Part shown: positions 15,454-21,715 of the stretch, piece by piece | How the letters are laid out: each line of letters starts with the position of its first letter | How positions within the stretch are numbered: the first letter of the stretch is position 1 | Origin: DATDMG01 sp036518955 | Lineage (GTDB): Bacteria; Actinomycetota; Actinomycetes; Actinomycetales; Kineosporiaceae | Assembly: GCA_036518955.1 (NCBI GenBank) | Contig: DATDMG010000580.1 | Location: forward strand, 1 to 22,451 | Direction of reading: 5' to 3' | Length of the DNA stretch: 22,451 bases | Notes under the pieces: model-generated | The model's database searches: none | What the model saw: only the letters and a program-made list of their open reading frames with translations | Told to the model about the DNA's origin: nothing | Program-made: the position numbers and the translations under genes

Positions 15454-16413
15454 TCAGGCGGCCGGGTCGCGGCGGTGTGGCGCGTCCCAGTCGGCGAGGG
15501 GAACGCCCAGCCGGGCGAAGGTGGTGAAGTCCGTGCTGTCGCCGAAGGCCGGTTGCTGGTACAGGTCGCGGGCGTAGGCCCACAGCGTTGGGTAGTCGGT
15601 CAGCCGACGGGGGCCGATCGCGCCGTCCGCGTTGTAGGTGACGTCGAACCGGACCAGCGTGACCCACAGCCGCACGTCCGACTCGGTGATCCTGTCCCCC
15701 TGCAGGTAGCGCGAGCGCTGCAGGCGCTCGTCCAGCTCCGCGAACCTCGCGTAGAGCGGCGCGCGGGCGGCGTCCGCGTCTGACCCGGTACCGGCGGCGG
15801 TGCTCGCCCCGTGGTTGACGGCCACCAGGAGTCGTTCGTTCAGCGCGTCGATCGCGGGCCGCAGCGCCACCGGGTAGGTGTCCGTGCCCGGTTCCGCCCA
15901 GGGCTCGAAGGCCGTGGTCAGGTCGATCGTGATGTCGCCGAAGGTGTTGCTGACGATGCGCCGCGTCGTCCGGTCCCACAGCACCGGCACCGAGACATGG
16001 CCGTCGAATCCGGGCTCGGTGGCCTCGTACGCCTGCCGCAGCAGGGTGAAGCCGTTGACCGGGTCGGGACCGGTCTGCTCCCGGAACGCCCAGCCGCGCC
16101 CGTCCCGGGCGTGGTCGACGTAGGACAGCGACACCACCCCCTGCAGGCCGCGCAGCGCCCGCACGATCACCGTGCGCTGCGCCCAGGGACAGAACCACCC
16201 GGAGTAGAGGTGGTAGCGGCCCGGTTCGGCCGGGAACTCCGCGTCGGTTCCGATGCGCCCGGCGAACCGGTGGAGCGGGCGCGGGTCGGCGGGGTCGCGC
16301 CGGATCCGGTACTCCGCGTGCCGGGTGACGTCGACAGCGTCCGCGAACGGTCCGGGCGTGGCGGCCGCCGCCACGGTGCTGTCGGTTGCGGTGCTGGCGG
16401 TTGCCGTGCTCAC
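15454..16413 (-). CDS. Xi-class glutathione S-transferase / glutathionyl-hydroquinone reductase family
   Basis: 319-residue thioredoxin-fold reductase. The Xi-class catalytic motif CPWA is at about residues 75-78 (YSGWFCPWAQRTVIVRALRGL), followed by FREQTGPDPVNGFTLLRQAY, VSVPVLWDRTTRRIVSNTF and the C-terminal helical domain ending in the ...YPTLWAYARDLYQQP region. Family members reduce glutathionyl-hydroquinones. Actinomycetes mostly use mycothiol instead, so the thiol partner here is an open question. It starts at a GTG (16413) whose GTGA overlaps the cysteine dioxygenase stop, so it is expressed with that gene under the same riboswitch. Confidence 0.9.
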   Translation of the reverse strand: MSTATASTATDSTVAAAATPGPFADAVDVTRHAEYRIRRDPADPRPLHRFAGRIGTDAEFPAEPGRYHLYSGWFCPWAQRTVIVRALRGLQGVVSLSYVDHARDGRGWAFREQTGPDPVNGFTLLRQAYEATEPGFDGHVSVPVLWDRTTRRIVSNTFGDITIDLTTAFEPWAEPGTDTYPVALRPAIDALNERLLVAVNHGASTAAGTGSDADAARAPLYARFAELDERLQRSRYLQGDRITESDVRLWVTLVRFDVTYNADGAIGPRRLTDYPTLWAYARDLYQQPAFGDSTDFTTFARLGVPLADWDAPHRRDPAA

Positions 16414-17024
16414 CAGTCCTGCCCCTCCTGCTCCTCGGCGGTGACCACGAGCTCGCCGTCCACCAGCGCGTAGCGCCGCATGGCGGTCAGGCGCGGCGCG
16501 TACACGTGCAGAGTCACTGCGGGACGGCGACCGCGGGCCACCACGTCGTGCACATGCTCGGGACCGAACGCCCGCAGCTGCCCGGCCCCGAACCGCCGGG
16601 TGATCAGCCGTGGTCGACCGGCACGGGTGGGGTCGCGCAGGACCGGCAGGTCCTCGTCGACCGTTCCGGCCAGGACGGCGAACGCCCCGGCGCACCCGCC
16701 GTGGTCGTGCAGGGCGGTGGACTGGCCCGGCAGCCAGGTCAGCAACCAGGCCTCCCACCCGGGTGCGGTGACGATCCGGGTGTGGAACCGCGGTTCGGTG
16801 AACCGCACCCGCGGACGCCACAGATCGGGCCGCTCCACCAGCGAGCGGGCGATCTCGCGTGGCGCGAGGGGGATCACCGGATCTCGTCGATCGGGGCCGC
16901 CCCCCGGTGCCGTGGCAGCGGCGGTGCTCGAGTCGCTGCTCGAGTCGCTGCTCGAGTCGCTGCCCGGGACGGTGACGGGCGTCCGGGCGGGCGCAGCGGT
17001 CAGGACGGTGCTCGTGCGTGCCAT
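16410..17024 (-). CDS. Cysteine dioxygenase type I family
   Basis: 204-residue cupin that oxidises a thiol (cysteine in the prototype) to the sulfinate using Fe(II) and O2. The metal-binding pattern is STALHDHGGCAGAFAVLAG (two His) and, later, GPEHVHDV (third His), with TLHVYAPRL as the conserved end segment. The N-terminal about 50 residues are low-complexity, including three Ser-rich DSSS units from a 12-bp DNA repeat. The ATG at 17024 has GAGG seven bases upstream; a longer ORF starting at 17090 would run into the riboswitch. Overlaps the GST-like gene by four bases. It sits behind a SAM-IV riboswitch, so it should be on when SAM is low. Confidence 0.88.
   Translation of the reverse strand: MARTSTVLTAAPARTPVTVPGSDSSSDSSSDSSTAAATAPGGGPDRRDPVIPLAPREIARSLVERPDLWRPRVRFTEPRFHTRIVTAPGWEAWLLTWLPGQSTALHDHGGCAGAFAVLAGTVDEDLPVLRDPTRAGRPRLITRRFGAGQLRAFGPEHVHDVVARGRRPAVTLHVYAPRLTAMRRYALVDGELVVTAEEQEGQDW
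16927..16962. repeat. Triple 12-bp repeat inside the cysteine dioxygenase gene
   Basis: CTCGAGTCGCTG occurs three times in tandem, encoding Asp/Ser-rich repeats in the disordered N-terminal region. Length is a multiple of three, so the frame is kept; copy number may vary. Confidence 0.9.
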
Positions 17025-17094
17025 GTGGTTCCTCGACAGTCCTCGTCGCGGGACTCCGGAACAGAGTCCGCACTTGCGGCGTGGGTTCACGCCA

Positions 17095-17178
17095 CCAGGT
17101 CGTCACCCGGGGGCACCCCGCTGCGGAAGGGGGTTGCCGGCCAGCGAGCCGGGACTTCGCGCTGGCACTCAGGACCTG
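17095..17178 (-). promoter_or_regulatory. SAM-IV riboswitch upstream of the cysteine dioxygenase operon
   Basis: The minus strand carries the actinobacterial SAM-aptamer pattern. P1 pairs CAGGTC (17178-17173) with GACCTG (17101-17096). It is followed by CTGAGTGCCAGCG, a perfect seven-bp P2 (GCCAGCG, 17166-17160, with CGCTGGC, 17146-17140), the conserved GGCAACCCC arm pairing with GGGGTGCC, and the terminal CCCGGGTGACGACC. SAM-binding RNAs of this class switch genes off when SAM is plentiful. About 70 bases separate it from the ATG; two hairpins there (GGCGTG/CACGCC and GGACTC/GAGTCC) may form the expression platform. The class assignment rests on recalled consensus, not a covariance search. 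Confidence 0.85.
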
Positions 17179-17217
17179 ATAGCAGCGTAACGACCCGACG
17201 CAGTCTTGTCTATCGCG

Positions 17218-17230
17218 TTGGTCTAGTTAA
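17218..17230. promoter_or_regulatory. AT-rich motif copy 1 (candidate operator)
   Basis: TTGGTCTAGTTAA, placed just upstream of the riboswitch, so probably overlapping the operon promoter. It shares 11 of 13 positions with the copy before the ABC lipoprotein gene (TTGGTCTATTTAC). It also covers the last codons of the SseC-like gene. Confidence 0.4.
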
Positions 17231-17655
17231 TGAGGATGCCCAGGTCGCCGGACCGCCGTCCTGGACCAATCGGTCCCGAACCGTCCCACCGAACTCCCGA
17301 CGTCGGCAGACTGCCCGGACGGCGCGACGCCGAGCGTGAGGTCGAGGTGGATCCGGGCACGAGTGACCCTGACGGTCCGTGCCCCACGAGCGCCGGCGGC
17401 CAGGGCCCGAAGAGTCCACACCCCGGGCCTGGCGTGGAACCGGAACTGCCCCTGTGCACCGGACACCACCTCGGCTCTCAACTCTCCGCTGCAGTCGAGC
17501 AGCCGGACGTACGCACCTGCGGCCGGCTCACCGTCGCGACGGACCGACCCCTCGATCACGACGTCCTGGCTCCCGGCCCGCGCGGCGGCACCGGCGGCCC
17601 GGATCCCGCCGGCTACCGGAGCGCGGCTGGTCAGCTCGACGACCAGGCTCGTCAC
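17227..17655 (-). CDS. SseC-like protein (DUF1416)
   Basis: 142-residue protein strongly resembling mycobacterial SseC, found beside thiosulfate sulfurtransferase genes: the pattern VVIEGSVRRDGEPAAGAYVR, then LLDCSGELRAEVVSGAQGQF, then RFHARPGVWTLRALA corresponds to the carboxypeptidase-regulatory-like beta-sandwich. SseC's function is unknown, though the context of sulfur metabolism recurs. I use the GTG at 17655, with GGAGGGGG six bases upstream, rather than the longer ORF start at 17769. The C-terminal 30 or so residues after LDLTLGV extend beyond the usual family end. It lies 19 bases after the TauD remnant and probably shares its operon. Confidence 0.75.
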   Translation of the reverse strand: MTSLVVELTSRAPVAGGIRAAGAAARAGSQDVVIEGSVRRDGEPAAGAYVRLLDCSGELRAEVVSGAQGQFRFHARPGVWTLRALAAGARGARTVRVTRARIHLDLTLGVAPSGQSADVGSSVGRFGTDWSRTAVRRPGHPH

Positions 17656-17674
17656 GCTTGCCCCCTCCCCACGA

Positions 17675-18149
17675 TCAGGCCGGGACGGCGATCGGCGAGT
17701 AGTGCGAGGCGTCGCCCGTGCGGGCGGTGCTGGCGACGCCGTCCACCGAGACCGGGATGTCCCCGGCAACGGTGACCCGGTGCAGCAGCCGCGGGGCGTC
17801 GCCGTAGTCGTCGACGGCGTAGTGCTGGGTCGCGCGGTTGTCCCAGATCGCGATGTCCCCGGGTCGCCAGGACCAGCGCACGGTGCCGGTCGGCGAGCGC
17901 CTGCAGCGCCGGGTGCAGCGTCTGGTACGCGCGCACGGTGTTCGCCCAGACCGTCGTCCCACCGAACGGGGGCAGGGTGATCGCCAGCAGCGCCCGGCGC
18001 AGTTCGGCCACGAGCACGGGATCGAGATCCCGGCCCGCGACCAGTCCCCGGACCTCCGCTCCGATGTGCAGCCCGACCGGCAGCACCTCCAGGTGCCGGT
18101 CACCGCCTCCGGCAAGGCTCCGCGAGGTGTCCTCGACGATCTGCGTCAT
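17675..18149 (-). pseudogene. tauD: TauD/TfdA alpha-ketoglutarate dioxygenase, broken by two internal deletions
   Basis: TauD releases sulfite from taurine-like sulfonates. The 5' end is intact (ATG at 18149, AAGGA eight bases upstream) and encodes the family N-terminus (VGLHIGAEVRGLVAGRDLD). It then jumps from ...LRRALLA directly to ITLPPFGGTTVWANTVRAYQ, omitting the HxD iron-binding region (roughly 65-70 residues). A second jump near 17880, with a frameshift, joins LQALADRHRALV to the C-terminal RPGDIAIWDNRATQHYAVDD ... RLLHRVTVAGD (distal His and Arg present). About half the usual 280-300 residues are gone, so no activity is expected. It stands between the ferredoxin and SseC-like genes. 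Confidence 0.85.
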
Positions 18150-18202
18150 GGTTCATGTCCTTCCGTGGGGATCCTTCACCGGCCAGGCACGAGGCCGGCG
18201 TC

Positions 18203-18538
18203 TCAGGAGGTGGGCAGTGGGGGCATCAGGGCGTGCCGGGCGGTCGGCGTGCGCCCGTTGCCCCAGCCGAGCGCGGCCCGGTAGCTGCCCAGCAGCCCGG
18301 TCGCGATCAGGTGCGCCGGGTCCGTCTGGGGCGCCCCTGGCTCGAGGGGCTCCACGGGTGCGGCGACGAACAGCGCGTCGGTGGGACAGTAGGCCTCGCA
18401 CAGGTAACAGGTCTGGCACGACCCCTGCCGCTGGATGACCGGGACCCCTCCCGGGCCGCGCTCGAAGACGTCGGTGGGGCACACGTCGATGCAGACGTCG
18501 CAGCCGATGCACCGATCCGCGACGACCACCTCGATCAA
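18203..18538 (-). CDS. 2x[4Fe-4S] ferredoxin subunit (AprB-like)
   Basis: 111-residue iron-sulfur protein with two complete cluster motifs: CIGCDVCIDVCP (C10, C13, C16, C20) and CQTCYLCEAYCP (C41, C44, C47, C51). A 60-residue tail without cysteines follows, a layout like the electron-transfer beta subunit of adenylylsulfate reductase. The start is a TTG at 18538 with an excellent GGGAGGTGG site a few bases upstream. It follows the flavoprotein stop by 33 bases and is probably its redox partner. Whether it carries electrons to or from the flavoprotein is unknown. Confidence 0.85.
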   Translation of the reverse strand: MIEVVVADRCIGCDVCIDVCPTDVFERGPGGVPVIQRQGSCQTCYLCEAYCPTDALFVAAPVEPLEPGAPQTDPAHLIATGLLGSYRAALGWGNGRTPTARHALMPPLPTS

Positions 18539-18571
18539 CGGGCCACCTCCCGGGCCTGGTGCCGGTGCCTT

Positions 18572-20260
18572 TCAGGCGACCGCATCGGTGACCTGCCCCG
18601 CCGCGTCGGGCGCGACGCTCCGCGCGCTCGGCCGGTCGTTCTCGGGCTGAACGTGGATTGCGTCCAGTCCCGAGACGGTCAACCGGTGGTGCTGACGCGG
18701 GTCGGCGGCGGGGTGGTCGAGCCGCTTGTGCATCCCGCGGGACTCGGTGCGCGCCAGGGCGGCGGTGTACATCCACCGGGCGTGCCCCGCCATCGCGGCG
18801 GCCTCGCGGGCCCGGAACCGGTCGGCGCCGTCCCCCCGCAGGTGCCCGCGGACCTCGGCCCAGACGGCGTCCAGCGCGGCCAGGGCCGGGGTCAGCCGGC
18901 TGCCGTGCCGCAGGTAGTTCTTCTCGTACGGCATCACCTCGGCCTGGACGGCGGCGACCACCGCCCGCGCGTCGAGCCCGGAGCTGCCCCCGGGGCGCAG
19001 GCCCGCGGCGCCGGCCGGCCGGCCCGGCGGGCGGCCGGCCGGGGCGTGTCGCACCCCGTGGACGGCGGCGGCGCGACCGGCCCACGATCCGGACGAGATC
19101 GCCCAGGCCGCGTTGTGGCTGCCGCCCCCGGTGAAGCCACCGCAGATCAGCTCCCGCGTCGCGGTGTCCCCGGCGACGTACAGGCCCGGCACGCCCGCCG
19201 AGCAGTCGTCGTCGAGCACCCGGACGCCGCCGGTGCCGCGGACGGTCCCCTCCAGGACCAGCGTGATCGGGAACAGGTCGGTGAACGGGTTGATGCCCTG
19301 CCGGTCGAAGGGCAGCAGGAAGTTGGGCTGGTCGAGCCGGATCGCGCGCTGCGTCGCCTCGTCGGCCTTGTCCAGCCGGCACAGCACCGGCTCCTGCAAC
19401 AGCGCCCGGGCGATCACCGACCGGCCTCCCTGGCTGCGCGCGCCCTCCAGGACAGAACCGTCGGAGCGGTAGAACGTGCCGAAGGAGTAGTAGGCGGTCT
19501 TGGTGACCGACGTGAAGGACGGCGCAATGGCGTAGGCGTTGGAGAACTCCATCCCGGACAGCTGCGCGCCCACCTCGACCGCCAGCAGCGCGCCGTCCCC
19601 GGTGTCCACGTCACAGCCCAGCGTCTTGGACTGGAACGCGCACCCCCCGGTGGCCAGCACCACCGCCCCGGCCCGGACCTCATATTCCTCCCCCGACCGC
19701 CGATCCACCCCGCGCCCGCCGACCACCGCGCCGTCGCCGTCCACCAGCAGCTCCAGCAACGGGCTGTGGTCCAGGATCCGAACACCCAGACGCTGCACCC
19801 GGATGCGCTGGCGCCGCATGTAGTCCGGGCCCTGCAAACCGGTGCGCCGCTGCCGCCCGGTCTCGTCGACCGGGAACGGGTAGCGGGGCGGCTCGGCCAG
19901 GTCGCCCACCCGCGCGTAGGTCTCGTCCAGCACCCGCGCCATCCACCGCCGGTCGGCGAGATAGCCACCGAGGGCCTCCCGGCTGGCCATCGCCCTCTCC
20001 CGCGCCACCGGGTCCGGCTCGACGTACCACACCCCGGTTCCCGCCGCGGCCGTCGCCCCGCTCGTACCGCACCGCCCCTTGTCGACCAGCACGACAGCCG
20101 CTCCCGACCGAGCAGCGGCGATCGCGGCCCAGGTCCCCGCCGGACCGCCGCCGGCGACCAGGACGTCGGCCTGCAGCACGTGGTCAGGCCCCGGCTGACG
20201 GCGGCGGGCACGCCGCGGTGGTGTCGGGTCGGGCCCATCGAGACTGCGGCGTGAGGACAT
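18572..20260 (-). CDS. FAD-dependent oxidoreductase of the fumarate reductase/AprA flavoprotein family
   Basis: 562-residue FAD flavoprotein of the succinate dehydrogenase/fumarate reductase/L-aspartate oxidase/AprA superfamily. The dinucleotide motif VLVAGGGPAGTWAAIAAARSG is near residues 33-53; RAGAVVLATGGCAFQSKT, GDGALLAVEVGAQLSGMEF and the second FAD contact GVPGLYVAGDTA are visible, followed by the helical C-terminal domain (MHKRLDHP). ATG at 20260 with AGGAG six bases upstream; an in-frame start at 20356 would overlap the AT-rich promoter motif. With the ferredoxin it forms an AprBA-like pair beside sulfonate transport genes. The substrate is unknown; true APS reductase is not proven, because active-site residues could not be checked. 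Confidence 0.82.
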   Translation of the reverse strand: MSSRRSLDGPDPTPPRRARRRQPGPDHVLQADVLVAGGGPAGTWAAIAAARSGAAVVLVDKGRCGTSGATAAAGTGVWYVEPDPVARERAMASREALGGYLADRRWMARVLDETYARVGDLAEPPRYPFPVDETGRQRRTGLQGPDYMRRQRIRVQRLGVRILDHSPLLELLVDGDGAVVGGRGVDRRSGEEYEVRAGAVVLATGGCAFQSKTLGCDVDTGDGALLAVEVGAQLSGMEFSNAYAIAPSFTSVTKTAYYSFGTFYRSDGSVLEGARSQGGRSVIARALLQEPVLCRLDKADEATQRAIRLDQPNFLLPFDRQGINPFTDLFPITLVLEGTVRGTGGVRVLDDDCSAGVPGLYVAGDTATRELICGGFTGGGSHNAAWAISSGSWAGRAAAVHGVRHAPAGRPPGRPAGAAGLRPGGSSGLDARAVVAAVQAEVMPYEKNYLRHGSRLTPALAALDAVWAEVRGHLRGDGADRFRAREAAAMAGHARWMYTAALARTESRGMHKRLDHPAADPRQHHRLTVSGLDAIHVQPENDRPSARSVAPDAAGQVTDAVA

Positions 20261-20313
20261 GACTGCTCCTGGCGTGGACGGGGGAACGAGGGCAGCGCGG
20301 CACGAAGGGCGCC

Positions 20314-20323
20314 TTATCGATAA
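20314..20323. promoter_or_regulatory. TTATCGATAA palindrome upstream of the flavoprotein
   Basis: A perfect 10-bp palindrome, 54 bases before the flavoprotein start and next to AT-rich motif copy 2. Possibly part of its promoter or operator. Confidence 0.35.
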
Positions 20324-20329
20324 ACTTGA

Positions 20330-20346
20330 CTTACTTGGTTGATAAT
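20330..20346. promoter_or_regulatory. AT-rich motif copy 2
   Basis: CTTACTTGGTTGATAAT, in front of the flavoprotein-ferredoxin unit. It aligns with copy 3 (CTTAATTGGTCTATTTA) at CTTA-TTGGT--AT. Confidence 0.4.
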
Positions 20347-20411
20347 GCCATGACACCCCGGCGGGCGGAAGCCCTCAGGGGGTGCCCAGGTGCGCGGCCC
20401 CCCCGTCGGCG

Positions 20412-20448
20412 CCGGGTACCCCCGTGGATCTGCGCAGGGGGCACCCGG
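20412..20448. other. Long GC-rich inverted repeat between divergent promoters
   Basis: CCGGGTaCCCCC and GGGGGcACCCGG form an 11-bp stem with one mismatch and a 13-base loop, midway between the two AT-rich motifs. It could insulate the divergent units (terminator-like) or bind a regulator. The 417-base gap has no supported gene. Confidence 0.5.
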
Positions 20449-20523
20449 ACGAGCCGCGGTCGCCCGTGACACCGCCCGACACCAGACCGGGTTGCCACGG
20501 GAGAGCCGAGCCATTATTCTTCA

Positions 20524-20540
20524 CTTAATTGGTCTATTTA
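20524..20540. promoter_or_regulatory. AT-rich motif copy 3
   Basis: CTTAATTGGTCTATTTA, 137 bases before the ABC lipoprotein start, just ahead of the structured leader. The core TTGGTCTA is identical to copy 1. Confidence 0.45.
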
Positions 20541-20548
20541 CCTGGAAA

Positions 20549-20674
20549 GACGGGCGGTGCCGTCACCCGAGACGGCTGCAGCACGCCCGTCGCCCTGACC
20601 CGCCGGGTGCCATTCGGCGGGTCCTGCCATCCCTCCGCCACTCCGCAGTTCTGCGGGTGACCCGACGAAGGACC
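20549..20674 (+). ncRNA. Structured 5' leader of the ABC lipoprotein gene (unidentified)
   Basis: Several perfect helices can form in series: GACGGGCG/CGCCCGTC (20549-20556 with 20584-20591) enclosing GCCGTC/GACGGC, GACCCGCCG/CGGCGGGTC (20597-20605 with 20615-20623), and CCGCAG/CTGCGG (20643-20648 with 20651-20656). GGTCC (20620-20624) can alternatively pair with GGACC (20670-20674), which overlaps the AAGGA ribosome binding site, so a switch is conceivable. It does not match the SAM-IV pattern seen at 17095-17178. Confidence 0.4.
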
Positions 20675-20677
20675 ATC

Positions 20678-21703
20678 ATGACCAGACGCCGCGCCGCCCT
20701 TCTGTTGCCCGTCCTGCTCGCCGTGGCCGCTCTGGTGGGCGCGTGCGGGGGCAGCAGCGCCACAGGCAGGGGTGGGAGCGCGAGCTCAGGCGGTGGCGAG
20801 ATCCGGTATCAGGGCTGGGCCAACCAGGTCACCCTGCCCGAACTGGCGGCCGACCTGGGCTACCTGCCGGGCGTCACGCTGACCTGGGTGGGCAACACGA
20901 TCTCCGGTCCGCAGGACATCCAGGCCACCACCAGCGGGCAGATCGACGTCGGCGGGGCCTTCGACGGCGCGGTCGCCAAACTGGCCCTCTCCGGGGCCCC
21001 GATCCAGGCGGTGATCGCGTACTACGGCTCCGACCAGGCCGCCTACAACGGCTTTTACATCCTGGCGAACAGCCCGATCAAGTCCGCGCGTGACCTGATC
21101 GGCAAGAAGATCGGCGTGAACACCCTCGGCGGTCACAACGAGGCCGTCATCGACACCTACCTCACCCAGCAGGGCCTGTCCTGGGACGAGATCAAGCAGG
21201 TCCAGCTGGTGCCGCTGCCCCCGCCGAACACCGACCAGGCCCTGCGCGCCGGCCAGATCGACGTCGCCGCGCTCACCGGGCAGTTCCGGGAGCAGACCCT
21301 GGCCAAGGGCGGCGTCCGGGAGATCTTCAAGGACTCCACCCTCTTCGGTGACTTCAGCGCCGGCACCTACGTGTTCCGCAAGGACTTCATCGCCAAGCAC
21401 CCCGACCTGGTCCGCACCTTCGTCGACGGCGTCGGCAAGGCCATCGACTGGACCAGGACCACGCCGCACGAGACGGTCATCGCCCGCTACACGAAGATCA
21501 TCGAAGCGCGGCACCGGCAGGAGAGCACCAGCTCCCTGAAGTACTGGCGCAGCACCGGCGTCGCCACCAAGCACGGGGTCATCCAGGACAGCGACTTCAC
21601 CCGCTGGGAGAACTGGCTGGTGCAGACCGGCGCGATCGCCAAGGGCCAGCTCGACCCCAAGAAGATCTACACCAACCAGTTCAACCCCGCCGCCGGGCTC
21701 TGA
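20678..21703 (+). CDS. ABC transporter substrate-binding lipoprotein, sulfonate/taurine (SsuA/TauA) type
   Basis: 341-residue periplasmic-type binding protein. It has an N-terminal basic TRRRA, a hydrophobic stretch and a lipobox LVGAC (acylated cysteine at about residue 23), so it is membrane-anchored outside the cell. The family body is recognisable: VTLTWVGNTISGPQDIQATT, GQIDVGGAFDGAVAKLAL, YYGSDQAAYNGFYILANSPI, DLIGKKIGVNTLGG, LRAGQIDVAALTG, and FIAKHPDLVRTFVDG. The family binds sulfonates, taurine, nitrate or related compounds. ATG at 20678, AAGGA seven bases upstream. The in-frame start at 20390 would cover the promoter and lacks a signal peptide. It is followed after 12 bases by the ATPase gene. 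The exact ligand is unknown. Confidence 0.9.
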   Translation: MTRRRAALLLPVLLAVAALVGACGGSSATGRGGSASSGGGEIRYQGWANQVTLPELAADLGYLPGVTLTWVGNTISGPQDIQATTSGQIDVGGAFDGAVAKLALSGAPIQAVIAYYGSDQAAYNGFYILANSPIKSARDLIGKKIGVNTLGGHNEAVIDTYLTQQGLSWDEIKQVQLVPLPPPNTDQALRAGQIDVAALTGQFREQTLAKGGVREIFKDSTLFGDFSAGTYVFRKDFIAKHPDLVRTFVDGVGKAIDWTRTTPHETVIARYTKIIEARHRQESTSSLKYWRSTGVATKHGVIQDSDFTRWENWLVQTGAIAKGQLDPKKIYTNQFNPAAGL

Positions 21704-21715
21704 GGGGTCGGGCCC

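Noticed and set aside
15454..17106. A 550-residue fused reading frame spanning the GST-like gene, the cysteine dioxygenase region and part of the riboswitch
   Set aside because: Its N-terminal 230 residues are an out-of-frame shadow of the cysteine dioxygenase gene; the true GST-like start is the GTG at 16413.
18155..20254. 699-residue plus-strand ORF opposite the flavoprotein and ferredoxin
   Set aside because: Antisense shadow of genes with clear motifs on the minus strand.
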